Shown here in pieces: positions 1 through 8,909 of a stretch of DNA of 41,710 nucleotides. This stretch comes from Bacteroidota bacterium (GTDB lineage Bacteria; Bacteroidota; Ignavibacteria; UBA10030), in assembly GCA_016928255.1 (NCBI GenBank), contig JAFGLB010000224.1:1-41710 (forward strand), read 5' to 3'. Within the stretch, counting starts at the first letter, position 1. Every line of letters starts with the position of its first letter. Both the position numbers and the translations under genes were made by a program. Under the pieces are notes generated by a model, which saw only the letters and a program-made list of their open reading frames with translations, ran no database searches and was not told the DNA's origin.

Positions 1-1
1 A

Positions 2-1159
2 GCAGGCGGATTATACTGCGGAATAAGAAAAGTAAAAAAGGATATCGCAATTGTTAAATCAGAAACACCTGCCGTAACAGCCGGTGTGTTTACCCTGAAT
101 AAAGTCATAGCTGCCCCTCTTCAAGCCGATAAACAGCAGCTTCAAAAATCTAACCTTTGTTCCGCAATAATTGTCAACAGCGGCAATGCGAACGCCTGTA
201 CAGGCGAACGTGGAATGAAAGACGCATGGACAATGATCGAAACAACGGCAAATGCTCTCGGCCTGCCGAAGGAACAGGTAATGGTATCTTCCACAGGCGT
301 AATCGGACAATTCCTTCCGATAGAAAAGATAACAGACGGGATTCGTGAGCTGGCAGCAAAGCTTTCAGTCGAAGGAAATAAAGACGCTGCAGAAGCAATT
401 ATGACTACCGATCTGTTCTCTAAAGAATGCGCCGTAAGCTTTAATTGCGGCTCATCAGTTATAACAATAGGCGGAATGGCAAAAGGATCCGGAATGATAG
501 CACCGAACATGGCAACAATGCTTGCTTTCGTAACCACAGACGCCGCTGTCTCGCATTCCGCACTTCAGAAAGCCCTGAAAATCGCGAACAATCGTTCTTT
601 CAACTGCATCTCTGTGGACGGCGATATGAGCACAAACGACATGCTGCTTGTTCTCGCCAACAGCGCCGCAAAAAATAATGAGATACAGCAGGATTCACCT
701 GAATTCAGGCAATTCCTTTCAGCATTGGAATACGTTTTAATTAAACTCGCAAAGATGATTGTACGCGATGGCGAAGGCGCAACAAAACTTATTGAGATAA
801 CTGTACAGGGAGCACGAACCGAAGAAGAAGCGACAAAGGCTGCGCGCTCTGTGGCAAATTCCAATCTGGTCAAAACGGCAATTCATGGGGCAGATGCAAA
901 TTGGGGACGGATTCTGGCTGCAGTCGGATACTCAGGCATCGATTTCAATCCGGCAAATGTATCCATCAGCTTTAACAACCTGCCTGTATTTAAACCGAAT
1001 TACGAGATTGTGCTCGACGAAGCTAAAGCTAAAGAAGCTCTATCACAAAAAGATATAACCATACTGATAAACCTGCATCAGGGTTCCGCAAAATCCCTTT
1101 TCTGGACGTGCGATCTATCAAAAGAATATGTGAACATTAATGCAAGTTACAGATCTTAA
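2..1159 (+). CDS. argJ: Bifunctional glutamate N-acetyltransferase/amino-acid acetyltransferase ArgJ, 5'-truncated by window edge
   Basis: Frame is open from base 2 (AGGLYCGIRKVKKDIAIVKSETPAVTAGVFTLNKV), so the ORF-track ATG at 86 is internal. Contains NSGNANACTG and the KGSGMIAPNMATMLAF autoproteolysis region typical of ArgJ. Confidence 0.96.
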   Translation, partial: AGGLYCGIRKVKKDIAIVKSETPAVTAGVFTLNKVIAAPLQADKQQLQKSNLCSAIIVNSGNANACTGERGMKDAWTMIETTANALGLPKEQVMVSSTGVIGQFLPIEKITDGIRELAAKLSVEGNKDAAEAIMTTDLFSKECAVSFNCGSSVITIGGMAKGSGMIAPNMATMLAFVTTDAAVSHSALQKALKIANNRSFNCISVDGDMSTNDMLLVLANSAAKNNEIQQDSPEFRQFLSALEYVLIKLAKMIVRDGEGATKLIEITVQGARTEEEATKAARSVANSNLVKTAIHGADANWGRILAAVGYSGIDFNPANVSISFNNLPVFKPNYEIVLDEAKAKEALSQKDITILINLHQGSAKSLFWTCDLSKEYVNINASYRS

Positions 1160-1202
1160 TTTGTATTAATTGAACAATTATTTTTAAGGATAATAAAATA
1201 AC

Positions 1203-2051
1203 ATGATCAATACTCAGACAAAAACCGAAGTTCTTATCAAAGCGCTTCCTTATATACAGACATACGAAGGCAAAACATTTGTGATAAAATACGGCGGTGC
1301 GGCAATGAGGGACGAGCGCCTGAAAGTCACATTCGCCCAGGATGTTACAATCCTTAGAAAAATTGGCATCAACATAATTATTGTACATGGCGGAGGAAAA
1401 GACATTACGGATCTTGCAGATGCACTAAAAATCGAATCAAAATTCGTTGACGGCCAGCGTTATACAAGCGAGCAAATGGTAGATGTAGTAATGATGGTGC
1501 TTGCAGGAAAACTGAATAAGGAAATAGTAAACCTTATTAATACTAACGGAGGAGATGCGATTGGCATATGCGGTGTTGACAACGGACTGCTAAGGGCAAA
1601 ACAGAATTCGGATAAAAAACTCGGACTGGTAGGGGAAGTGAATTTCGTTAACGCGGCTTTCCTTAACCTCCTTGTTCATAATGGAATGATGCCCGTAATC
1701 GCCCCGCTGGCAGTCGGAGAGGACAATAAAATCCTTAATATCAACGCCGATCTTGCGGCCGGAGCTATTGCAGCGGAGTTAAAAGCCGAGAAACTGGTTT
1801 ATCTGAGCGATATCGAAGGTGTAATTCTTGAAGAGAAGCTTGTTTCATCGCTCACAAATTCAGAAGCTGAATCACTTATAAAGCAGGGTGCAATTCACGG
1901 CGGAATGATACCCAAAGTGCGGTCGGCGTTCGATACTCTTAATCAGGGTGTCCGCAAAGTGCATATTATCGACGGCCGAATCAAGCATTCGCTTCTGCTC
2001 GAGATTTTCACGGACGAAGGTGTTGGGACCCAAATGATACACGAATCATAG
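1203..2051 (+). CDS. argB: Acetylglutamate kinase
   Basis: FVIKYGGAAM, IIIVHGGGKDI and GGMIPKVRSAFDTLNQGVRKVHIIDGR motifs. Confidence 0.97.
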   Translation: MINTQTKTEVLIKALPYIQTYEGKTFVIKYGGAAMRDERLKVTFAQDVTILRKIGINIIIVHGGGKDITDLADALKIESKFVDGQRYTSEQMVDVVMMVLAGKLNKEIVNLINTNGGDAIGICGVDNGLLRAKQNSDKKLGLVGEVNFVNAAFLNLLVHNGMMPVIAPLAVGEDNKILNINADLAAGAIAAELKAEKLVYLSDIEGVILEEKLVSSLTNSEAESLIKQGAIHGGMIPKVRSAFDTLNQGVRKVHIIDGRIKHSLLLEIFTDEGVGTQMIHES

Positions 2052-2063
2052 GGATAAATACAT

Positions 2064-2519
2064 ATGGATAAACAACAACGGCATCTGGCAATCAAACAGA
2101 TAATTGCCAACAATATAATCAATACGCAGAGCGAACTTGCCTCTGCTATGCGTAAAAAAGGATTTAAAACCACACAGGCTACTCTATCGCGTGATATGAA
2201 AGATCTCGGTATTGCGTGGGTCTATACTCCCAGCGGAGCCAAATATATGCTCAATCCGGAGCATGAAGAAGAGCGGCTCACAACACTCATAGGCATGGAA
2301 ATCGAAAATATCGAAGCGAACGAGAGTGTAGTTGTCGTTAAAACACTTCCCGGCCGCGCACAGGGGGTTGCAGAAATTATCGATCACCTGCGCCTTCCTT
2401 CTGTTCTCGGCACTCTTGCAGGCGATAATACTATATTCATACTGCCGCGGTCGGTCAAGAATATTAAAGGCACTATACAGGCATTGCGCGACGTTTTAGC
2501 TAAAACAAAACAGCATTGA
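2064..2519 (+). CDS. argR: Arginine repressor ArgR
   Basis: N-terminal HTH (TQATLSRDMKDLGI) and C-terminal GDNTIFILPRS-type oligomerisation domain, 151 aa. Confidence 0.93.
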   Translation: MDKQQRHLAIKQIIANNIINTQSELASAMRKKGFKTTQATLSRDMKDLGIAWVYTPSGAKYMLNPEHEEERLTTLIGMEIENIEANESVVVVKTLPGRAQGVAEIIDHLRLPSVLGTLAGDNTIFILPRSVKNIKGTIQALRDVLAKTKQH

Positions 2520-2522
2520 TAA

Positions 2523-2861
2523 TTGGATATCCGCACAATTGATATCGCTCATCCGCCGATGAAATCGGATGATGTTGAAAAAATATTAGATAACGAATTA
2601 CAAAAAGTTCGTATGTCAGGCAAACAATGCATTTTAAAAATAGTACACGGTTATGGCAGCAAAGATAAACCCGGTATCTTGAAAGAAGTAGTGCGTAATT
2701 GGGCATACAGCAACCGGAAAAGGCTTTCGGCGGTTATTCCGGGCGAAGAATATGATATATTTGATGAGAAAACAATTAGAATTAGAAAAGAATACGGACA
2801 AATTTCTGATCCGGATCTTGGATCGGGAAATCCTGGAATTACTTTAATATGTATCAGCTAA
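2523..2861 (+). CDS. Smr-domain protein (probable TTG start)
   Basis: ILKIVHGYGSKDKPGILKEVVRNWA resembles the Smr HGxG core. Lies 3 nt after the argR stop, and the ORF opens with TTG. Confidence 0.75.
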   Translation: MDIRTIDIAHPPMKSDDVEKILDNELQKVRMSGKQCILKIVHGYGSKDKPGILKEVVRNWAYSNRKRLSAVIPGEEYDIFDEKTIRIRKEYGQISDPDLGSGNPGITLICIS

Positions 2862-2920
2862 TAGTATTAAGCAATAAAGTCAGCGAGTAGGAATAAAGAA
2901 TAATAATCAGGAGAAATAAA

Positions 2921-4138
2921 GTGAAAAAGGAACGCATTGCCGTCGCATATTCGGGCGGCCTGGATACATCGGTAATTGTGAAATGGCTTCAGGAAAAATA
3001 TAACGCGGATATTATTACCGTTACAGGAAACCTTGGACAGAAAAAAGAACTGATCGGTGTAAAAGAAAAAGCAATGAAGACCGGCGCAGTAAAAGCATAT
3101 ATGCAGGATCTTCGAAAGGAATTTGTAGAAGAGTATATCTTCCCTGCTCTTAAAGCCGGTGCTCTGTACGAACACAATTATCCGATGGCGACAGCAATAG
3201 GCCGGCCTTTGCTGGCAAAATCACTGGTTGAAGTGGCATTAAAGGAAGGCTGCACAGCAGTTGCGCATGGCTGCACTGGAAAAGGAAATGACCAGGTCAG
3301 GTTTGAAGTATCCGTAGCCGCTCTTGCCCCGCAATTAAAAGTGCTGGCTCCGGTACGTGAATGGGAATTCAAATCGCGCGAAGAGGAAATTGCCTATTGT
3401 GAAAAACATGGCATTCCTGTCGCGGCTACAAAAAAGAATCCGTATTCGATTGACGAAAATCTCTGGGGTACTGCAATCGAGTGCGGTGTATTGGAAGATC
3501 CGATGGTTTCTCCGCCTGCAGATGCATACCAGCGTACTATTCCGGCTAATCTTGCACCGAATAAACCGACAACAATAACTATTGAATTCAAAAACGGAGT
3601 TCCCGTTAAACTGAACGGGCGAAAAATGCCTGGTATTCAGCTAATAGATCGTCTTAACGAAATAGGCGGCAAGAACGGAATAGGCAGACTTGATATGATA
3701 GAGAACCGGCTGGTGGGGATAAAATCACGCGAAGTCTACGAAGCTCCCGCCGCCACCATTCTTCACTTTGCCCACCGCGAGCTTGAACGCCTGGTACTGG
3801 ACAAAGACACATCGCACTACAAATCTAAACTCGCGGCAGATTATGCCGATATGATTTATAACGGCTTATGGTTCACACCTCTCCGCTCTGCTTTGGATGC
3901 ATTCGTGAACGAGACACAGAAAGTCGTAACGGGACTGGTAAAGCTGAAGCTGTACAAAGGAGGTATCGAAATAGCAGGACGAAAATCGCCTTATTCGCTT
4001 TACGACACAAAACTGGCGACATACACGGAAGAAGATTCGTTCGATCATAAAGCAAGTGAAGGATTTATAAAGATCTACGGCTTGCCGGTAAAAACATTCT
4101 ATTCTGTAAACAAGAATATGCTGAAGAAGAAAAAGTAA
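2921..4138 (+). CDS. argG: Argininosuccinate synthase (GTG start)
   Basis: [16 protein letters not shown]-loop, [13 protein letters not shown] motif. Preceded by a purine-rich RBS (caggagaaataaa). Confidence 0.97.
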   Translation: MKKERIAVAYSGGLDTSVIVKWLQEKYNADIITVTGNLGQKKELIGVKEKAMKTGAVKAYMQDLRKEFVEEYIFPALKAGALYEHNYPMATAIGRPLLAKSLVEVALKEGCTAVAHGCTGKGNDQVRFEVSVAALAPQLKVLAPVREWEFKSREEEIAYCEKHGIPVAATKKNPYSIDENLWGTAIECGVLEDPMVSPPADAYQRTIPANLAPNKPTTITIEFKNGVPVKLNGRKMPGIQLIDRLNEIGGKNGIGRLDMIENRLVGIKSREVYEAPAATILHFAHRELERLVLDKDTSHYKSKLAADYADMIYNGLWFTPLRSALDAFVNETQKVVTGLVKLKLYKGGIEIAGRKSPYSLYDTKLATYTEEDSFDHKASEGFIKIYGLPVKTFYSVNKNMLKKKK

Positions 4139-4158
4139 TCAGTTTTTTTATTATCTAT

Positions 4159-4192
4159 CCCCATTGCGCGCAGGTGCAGTGGGGATTTTTTT
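4159..4192 (+). terminator. Rho-independent terminator after argG
   Basis: ccccattgc / gcagtgggg stem (one G-T wobble) followed by atttttttat. Confidence 0.8.
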
Positions 4193-4272
4193 ATGCATTT
4201 TCCCGAACCGTTTGCATTCTCCCAAGAAAACTGATACATTCATATAAAGTTCATACCTGAAGAATAAAAAGA

Positions 4273-5973
4273 ATGTTAAAAGTAAAGAAAAAGAATATAC
4301 GGTATAAGACAAAGCGCAAAACTCGTAGAATATCACGTGTTTCCGAACAGCAAATCCCTTTACAAACATCTTTAATTGAGTCAGAAAAAAGAGAATCTGA
4401 TTTATTGGATATCAGAAGTGCAGCAAAATGGGCATCTAATCATTTAGGTAAGAATGTAACATCTTCGAATATTTCTTATCTAGTTCAATACGGACGAATA
4501 AAGAAACACGGGAATAATGGCAGCTTACAGGTATCTTTGCAGGAATTAAAGGATTATTACAAATCCTTTAATGGACATCGTGAAATTTCTTGGAAAGATA
4601 AACTTGGTAAGGATTTAAATTGGACACTTTCGTTTGATCAATATAAAGAAGCTGAAACAACAAAACATGTTCATCGTTTGCATCCATATAAAGGTAAATT
4701 CATCCCTCAATTAGTTGAATATTTTTTAGACAATCACACCGATTCATTTAAAAAAGAAGTTTATTTCCATAAAGGTGATATAATATTAGATCCTTTCTGT
4801 GGAAGCGGGACAACATTAGTCCAGGCTAACGAGCTTGGTATGCATGCAATAGGAATAGATATTTCCGCCTTCAATGCATTGATCAGCAATTGCAAAATAA
4901 AAAAGTATGATTTGCTCGATGTGCAAAAGGAAATTCAACGAATAACTTTTTCTTTAAAATCCTTCCTGACTAATTCACATACTTTACAATTCGAAGAGCG
5001 GCTTCTACAGGAACTTTACAAATTTAATAATGAATTTTTCCCAGTACCAGAATATAAATACAAAATAAAACGTGACGAAATAGACGAAGAAACCTATGGC
5101 CCAACAAAAGAAAAGGAATTTTTACCAATTTTTAAAAAATTAGTGAAAGAATATAATATTGAAATCCGCCAATCAAAAGAAGACACTTTTCTTGACAAAT
5201 GGTATTTTCCCCACATTCGTAATGAAATTGAATGTGTATTTAATGAAATAAAGAAAATTAAAAATATCGATACAAAGAAAATTATAAGTGTTATATTAAG
5301 TCGAACAATTCGCTCTTGTCGAGCTACAACTCATGCTGATTTAGCCACTTTACTTGAACCGGTTACAACAACATATTATTGTGCTAAACATGGGAAAATC
5401 TGCAAACCCTTGTTTTCGATACTAAAATGGTGGGAGACTTACGCAAAAGACACAATTTATCGCCTTTCACAATTTGACCAAAAATATCGCACAAATACTA
5501 TTCAATATTGTTTAACGGGTGATGGAAAAACGATAGATATCGTAGATGCACTTCAAAAGAAGAATCCTGAACTGGCTAAATTAGTTAAGAAACAAAAAAT
5601 TAACGGAATATTTTCAAGTCCTCCTTATGTTGGTTTAATCGACTACCATGAGCAGCACGCTTATGCATATGACTTATTCGGATTTAAACGGCAGGATGAA
5701 TTAGAAATTGGGCGTATGAAAAACGGACAAGGAAAAGAAGCTAAAGATATGTATGTAAGCGGTATTTCTGAAGTATTATTGAATTGTAAAAAATATTTAG
5801 CTAAGAATTATAATGTATTTTTGGTAGCAAATGATAAATGGAACCTTTATCCGATTATTGCAGAAAAAACCGGAATGAAAATAGTCAATCAATTCAAACG
5901 CCCTGTCCTTAACAGAACTGAAAAAGACAAAGGTGCTTATTCAGAAATAATATTTCATTTGAAGGGAGAATAA
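4273..5973 (+). CDS. Type II DNA amino-methyltransferase (predicted m4C), partner of a TdeIII-type endonuclease
   Basis: SAM motif DPFCGSGTT (aa ~173) and catalytic SPPY (aa ~449). N-terminal helix-turn-helix-like segment. Directly upstream of a TdeIII-like endonuclease. Confidence 0.9.
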   Translation: MLKVKKKNIRYKTKRKTRRISRVSEQQIPLQTSLIESEKRESDLLDIRSAAKWASNHLGKNVTSSNISYLVQYGRIKKHGNNGSLQVSLQELKDYYKSFNGHREISWKDKLGKDLNWTLSFDQYKEAETTKHVHRLHPYKGKFIPQLVEYFLDNHTDSFKKEVYFHKGDIILDPFCGSGTTLVQANELGMHAIGIDISAFNALISNCKIKKYDLLDVQKEIQRITFSLKSFLTNSHTLQFEERLLQELYKFNNEFFPVPEYKYKIKRDEIDEETYGPTKEKEFLPIFKKLVKEYNIEIRQSKEDTFLDKWYFPHIRNEIECVFNEIKKIKNIDTKKIISVILSRTIRSCRATTHADLATLLEPVTTTYYCAKHGKICKPLFSILKWWETYAKDTIYRLSQFDQKYRTNTIQYCLTGDGKTIDIVDALQKKNPELAKLVKKQKINGIFSSPPYVGLIDYHEQHAYAYDLFGFKRQDELEIGRMKNGQGKEAKDMYVSGISEVLLNCKKYLAKNYNVFLVANDKWNLYPIIAEKTGMKIVNQFKRPVLNRTEKDKGAYSEIIFHLKGE

Positions 5974-5974
5974 A

Positions 5975-6160
5975 ATGAGAAAAGACAAAACTGTTTATCG
6001 TATTACTATAGAAGACATACAAAATGTTGCCATAGATTGTCTCGATAGAAAGCTTACAAATAAAGAAATTGACGATGTGTGTACAAAACTAGGTGATTAT
6101 ATCCCATGGTATGACGCTATAGAGCATTCAATTTATTTATCAAATATTGATCAAAAATAA
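5975..6160 (+). CDS. 61-aa conserved-looking small protein inside the R-M operon, function unknown
   Basis: ATG 1 nt after the methyltransferase stop, with RBS-like gaagggag. Sequence MRKDKTVYRITIEDIQNVAIDCLDRKLTNKEIDDVCTKLGDYIPWYDAIEHSIYLSNIDQK. Confidence 0.7.
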   Translation: MRKDKTVYRITIEDIQNVAIDCLDRKLTNKEIDDVCTKLGDYIPWYDAIEHSIYLSNIDQK

Positions 6161-6168
6161 TAATATGG

Positions 6169-6960
6169 TTGAATACAAAGATGTCATTATCTAAATCTGA
6201 TAAAAATAGAATAACCGAGACAATAAAGAATTGTCTTCGAGACAAGTTCCAAAATTATAGACCTGAGACAGAAAATATGCCATTCCACTACCGATTATTA
6301 GGGAAAGACAGGATAGCACTATTTTCGTTTATACAATCATTAAATACTACTTTTGGTATATCGATATATGAACCAGTTGCACGCGAATTAGCGCGTCCAT
6401 ATTTTAAAGAAGTACAAACTCAATATGAACTTGAAAAAGTCATTACAGTTAGCGCTCAAAAGGAAATTCAAAAAATAATGAACCGTCTTTCTGTAAATGG
6501 TGAGGTAAATAAAAAGGAAGAAATTGAGTGTATAAGAGGAGTAGCACAAAAAGGTAGTAAGGAAAAATTTAAGTCTGTAAAAGTAGATCTATTCTTGATT
6601 TCAAAATCAGATGAAGTATATATGTTTGATCTAAAAACAGTAAAACCTAACAAAACAGATTTTATTTCTTATAAAAGAAATTTACTGGAATGGCTTGCTA
6701 TATATTTTTATAAAAAACCAAAAGCAAAAGTACATACTCTTATATCAATACCATATAATCCTTACGGACCTGAACCTTATAAACGATGGACTATGAAAGG
6801 GATGCTTGATTTAAAAGAAGAGGTTATGGTTGCAGACGAGTTTTGGAATTTCCTTGCAGGGAAAGGAACATATAATGATTTACTCGATTGCTTTGAAAAA
6901 GCAGGCATAGAGCTTCGTCCTGAAATAGATAAATATTTTACTCGATTTAAAAATAATTAA
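6169..6960 (+). CDS. TdeIII-family type II restriction endonuclease (start TTG 6169 or ATG 6181)
   Basis: PFHYRLLGKDRIALFSFIQSLNTTFGISIYEPVARELA, KVDLFLI...YMFDLKTVKPNKTDF, LLEWLAIY, IPYNPYGPEPYKRWTMKGMLDL and DEFWNFL, as I recall for the TdeIII/MjaII (GGNCC) endonuclease family. Confidence 0.88.
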   Translation: MNTKMSLSKSDKNRITETIKNCLRDKFQNYRPETENMPFHYRLLGKDRIALFSFIQSLNTTFGISIYEPVARELARPYFKEVQTQYELEKVITVSAQKEIQKIMNRLSVNGEVNKKEEIECIRGVAQKGSKEKFKSVKVDLFLISKSDEVYMFDLKTVKPNKTDFISYKRNLLEWLAIYFYKKPKAKVHTLISIPYNPYGPEPYKRWTMKGMLDLKEEVMVADEFWNFLAGKGTYNDLLDCFEKAGIELRPEIDKYFTRFKNN

Positions 6961-6966
6961 AAACAA

Positions 6967-8793
6967 ATGATCTTTTTCATGTTCCGTTCATTCATCATAT
7001 TACTTCTTTTCACATCAAGCATAATTGCTCAGGTTAGAATAGATGCATTCCAGCAACAGCCTGCTCAGATACCCGCAGGCAAGGATTCCTTATTTCTACG
7101 TGTTCAGATCCCGGATAAAGACACAATCCGGACTTTTTCTTCACGCCTACGGTATGCTGCCTGTACTTCTCCTGACGCGGCGGCATTCGTTAACGGAAAC
7201 CAATCTAAAGTTTATTCAAGCGGTGCGTTTGTCGGACTCATAACCATCGAAACCGGTATTAACAATTTCCGGTTTTTAGCCGTCTCAACAGCCGGTGATT
7301 CGTTATATCAGGATTTTGTAATAATCCGGCCCGAGCCAATGAAAAATTCGCCTATCGATACTCTGGTTATCGAAGACGCAATGATGAGGCCGGCTCAGGA
7401 TATGTGGCTGGTTGAAGGAGATGTGCTTGAATTAAGATTTAAAGGAAGTCCGGGCTGGGAAGCGACATGTGAGATACCGGGAATCGAGCCGGATATTACC
7501 ATGCACGAACAATCCCCTGCCGAAGCAGACGGATTTTCCGGAGTTTATGTCGGCAATTATACCGTTCAACCGAACGACGAAATTTACGACGTGCAGGTCA
7601 TATTTAAGCTGAAAAAGAGTTTCTGGAATTCAGAAAAAAGGGAATCAAAAGCTAAAGTATCATTTTTTAAGCGGAAAATAATTCACGTCGCTGAGGTTAT
7701 TGGAAGCCGGGTGTATCTCAATACCGGACTCGGCACTGACCGGCTTGGCGGATCGAAATTAGGTTTTCTTCAGACTGGTGTACGGCTTGAAATAACCGGA
7801 AAAACCGGGCCGCAGTATCGAATTCGTTTATCCGAAACGATGGATGCCTGGCTTCCCGAAGAATATGCAAAATTACTGCCTCCTGACACACCCCGGCCGC
7901 GTTCTCTTGCTGGTGCTATATCCGTATCCGGAAATAAATCGGAAGACATAATAAAAATCGCATTATCAGAAAAATTACCCTACATAAGCGAACAGACTGT
8001 CAATCCGAACACGATTATCGTCGATATATTCGGAGCGACTTCTAATACAAATTGGATCTCTCAAAACCAAACCGCACGCGGTATCGAGAGTATTACCTGG
8101 AAACAGGTCACAACAGATCAGTACCGCCTGACAATTACTCTCCTGCATGAACATTGGGGATATGATATTGAATATGCCGGCAATACAATGCATATAAAAA
8201 TCCGCAGGCCGCCGGTTCCTGTTTCAAGCAGTTCTGTTTTAGGGGGAATTACAATCGCGGTCGATGCCGGACATGGCGGCGATTATAAAGGAGCGGTCGG
8301 TGCTACGGGTACTCTGGAAAAAGATATAACCATAATCATTGCCCGGCATCTTGAAAGCATTTTAAAATCAAAAGGCGCAAAGGTTATTATGACGCGCGGC
8401 GAAGATGAAGGTCCTTACATGTCGGAACGGATTGACAAAATACTGCGGTCGAATTCACAGCTTCTGGTGAGCATACACTGCAACTCTGCAGGCGAGTCAT
8501 CAAATCCGCTTCTTCTCTGCGGTGTCAGCACATATTACCGCCATATCGGATTTAAACAGCTGGCTGATATTATTTATGAAAAGATGCTTTCGATAGGACT
8601 TCCTCAATTCGGTGTAGTAGGAAGCTTTAATTTTACATTGAACTCACTGACACAAGTCCCTAATGTACTCGTTGAGACCGCTTTTCTTTCCAATCCTGAA
8701 GAAGAGATGATTTTGCTGGATGACGGATTCTGGAAAAAAGCAGCAGAGCAGATTGCGGCAGGATTGGAGGAATATGTAAAAAGTGCAAAATAG
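6967..8793 (+). CDS. Secreted N-acetylmuramoyl-L-alanine amidase (Amidase_3), start 6967 or 6979
   Basis: Signal peptide MFRSFIILLLFTSSIIAQ. Amidase_3 motifs ITIAVDAGHGG, SIHCNSA and VLVETAFLSNPEE. Confidence 0.93.
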   Translation: MIFFMFRSFIILLLFTSSIIAQVRIDAFQQQPAQIPAGKDSLFLRVQIPDKDTIRTFSSRLRYAACTSPDAAAFVNGNQSKVYSSGAFVGLITIETGINNFRFLAVSTAGDSLYQDFVIIRPEPMKNSPIDTLVIEDAMMRPAQDMWLVEGDVLELRFKGSPGWEATCEIPGIEPDITMHEQSPAEADGFSGVYVGNYTVQPNDEIYDVQVIFKLKKSFWNSEKRESKAKVSFFKRKIIHVAEVIGSRVYLNTGLGTDRLGGSKLGFLQTGVRLEITGKTGPQYRIRLSETMDAWLPEEYAKLLPPDTPRPRSLAGAISVSGNKSEDIIKIALSEKLPYISEQTVNPNTIIVDIFGATSNTNWISQNQTARGIESITWKQVTTDQYRLTITLLHEHWGYDIEYAGNTMHIKIRRPPVPVSSSSVLGGITIAVDAGHGGDYKGAVGATGTLEKDITIIIARHLESILKSKGAKVIMTRGEDEGPYMSERIDKILRSNSQLLVSIHCNSAGESSNPLLLCGVSTYYRHIGFKQLADIIYEKMLSIGLPQFGVVGSFNFTLNSLTQVPNVLVETAFLSNPEEEMILLDDGFWKKAAEQIAAGLEEYVKSAK

Positions 8794-8909
8794 CAATTAA
8801 TTACAGCGCTTTTTCGCTCCTGTGCCACTTGTCCTTGAAATTTTCAAATTCAATACATATATTGCTTTCGATTCCATTCTCTACTAACTACTTCTACAGA
8901 GGAGATTAT

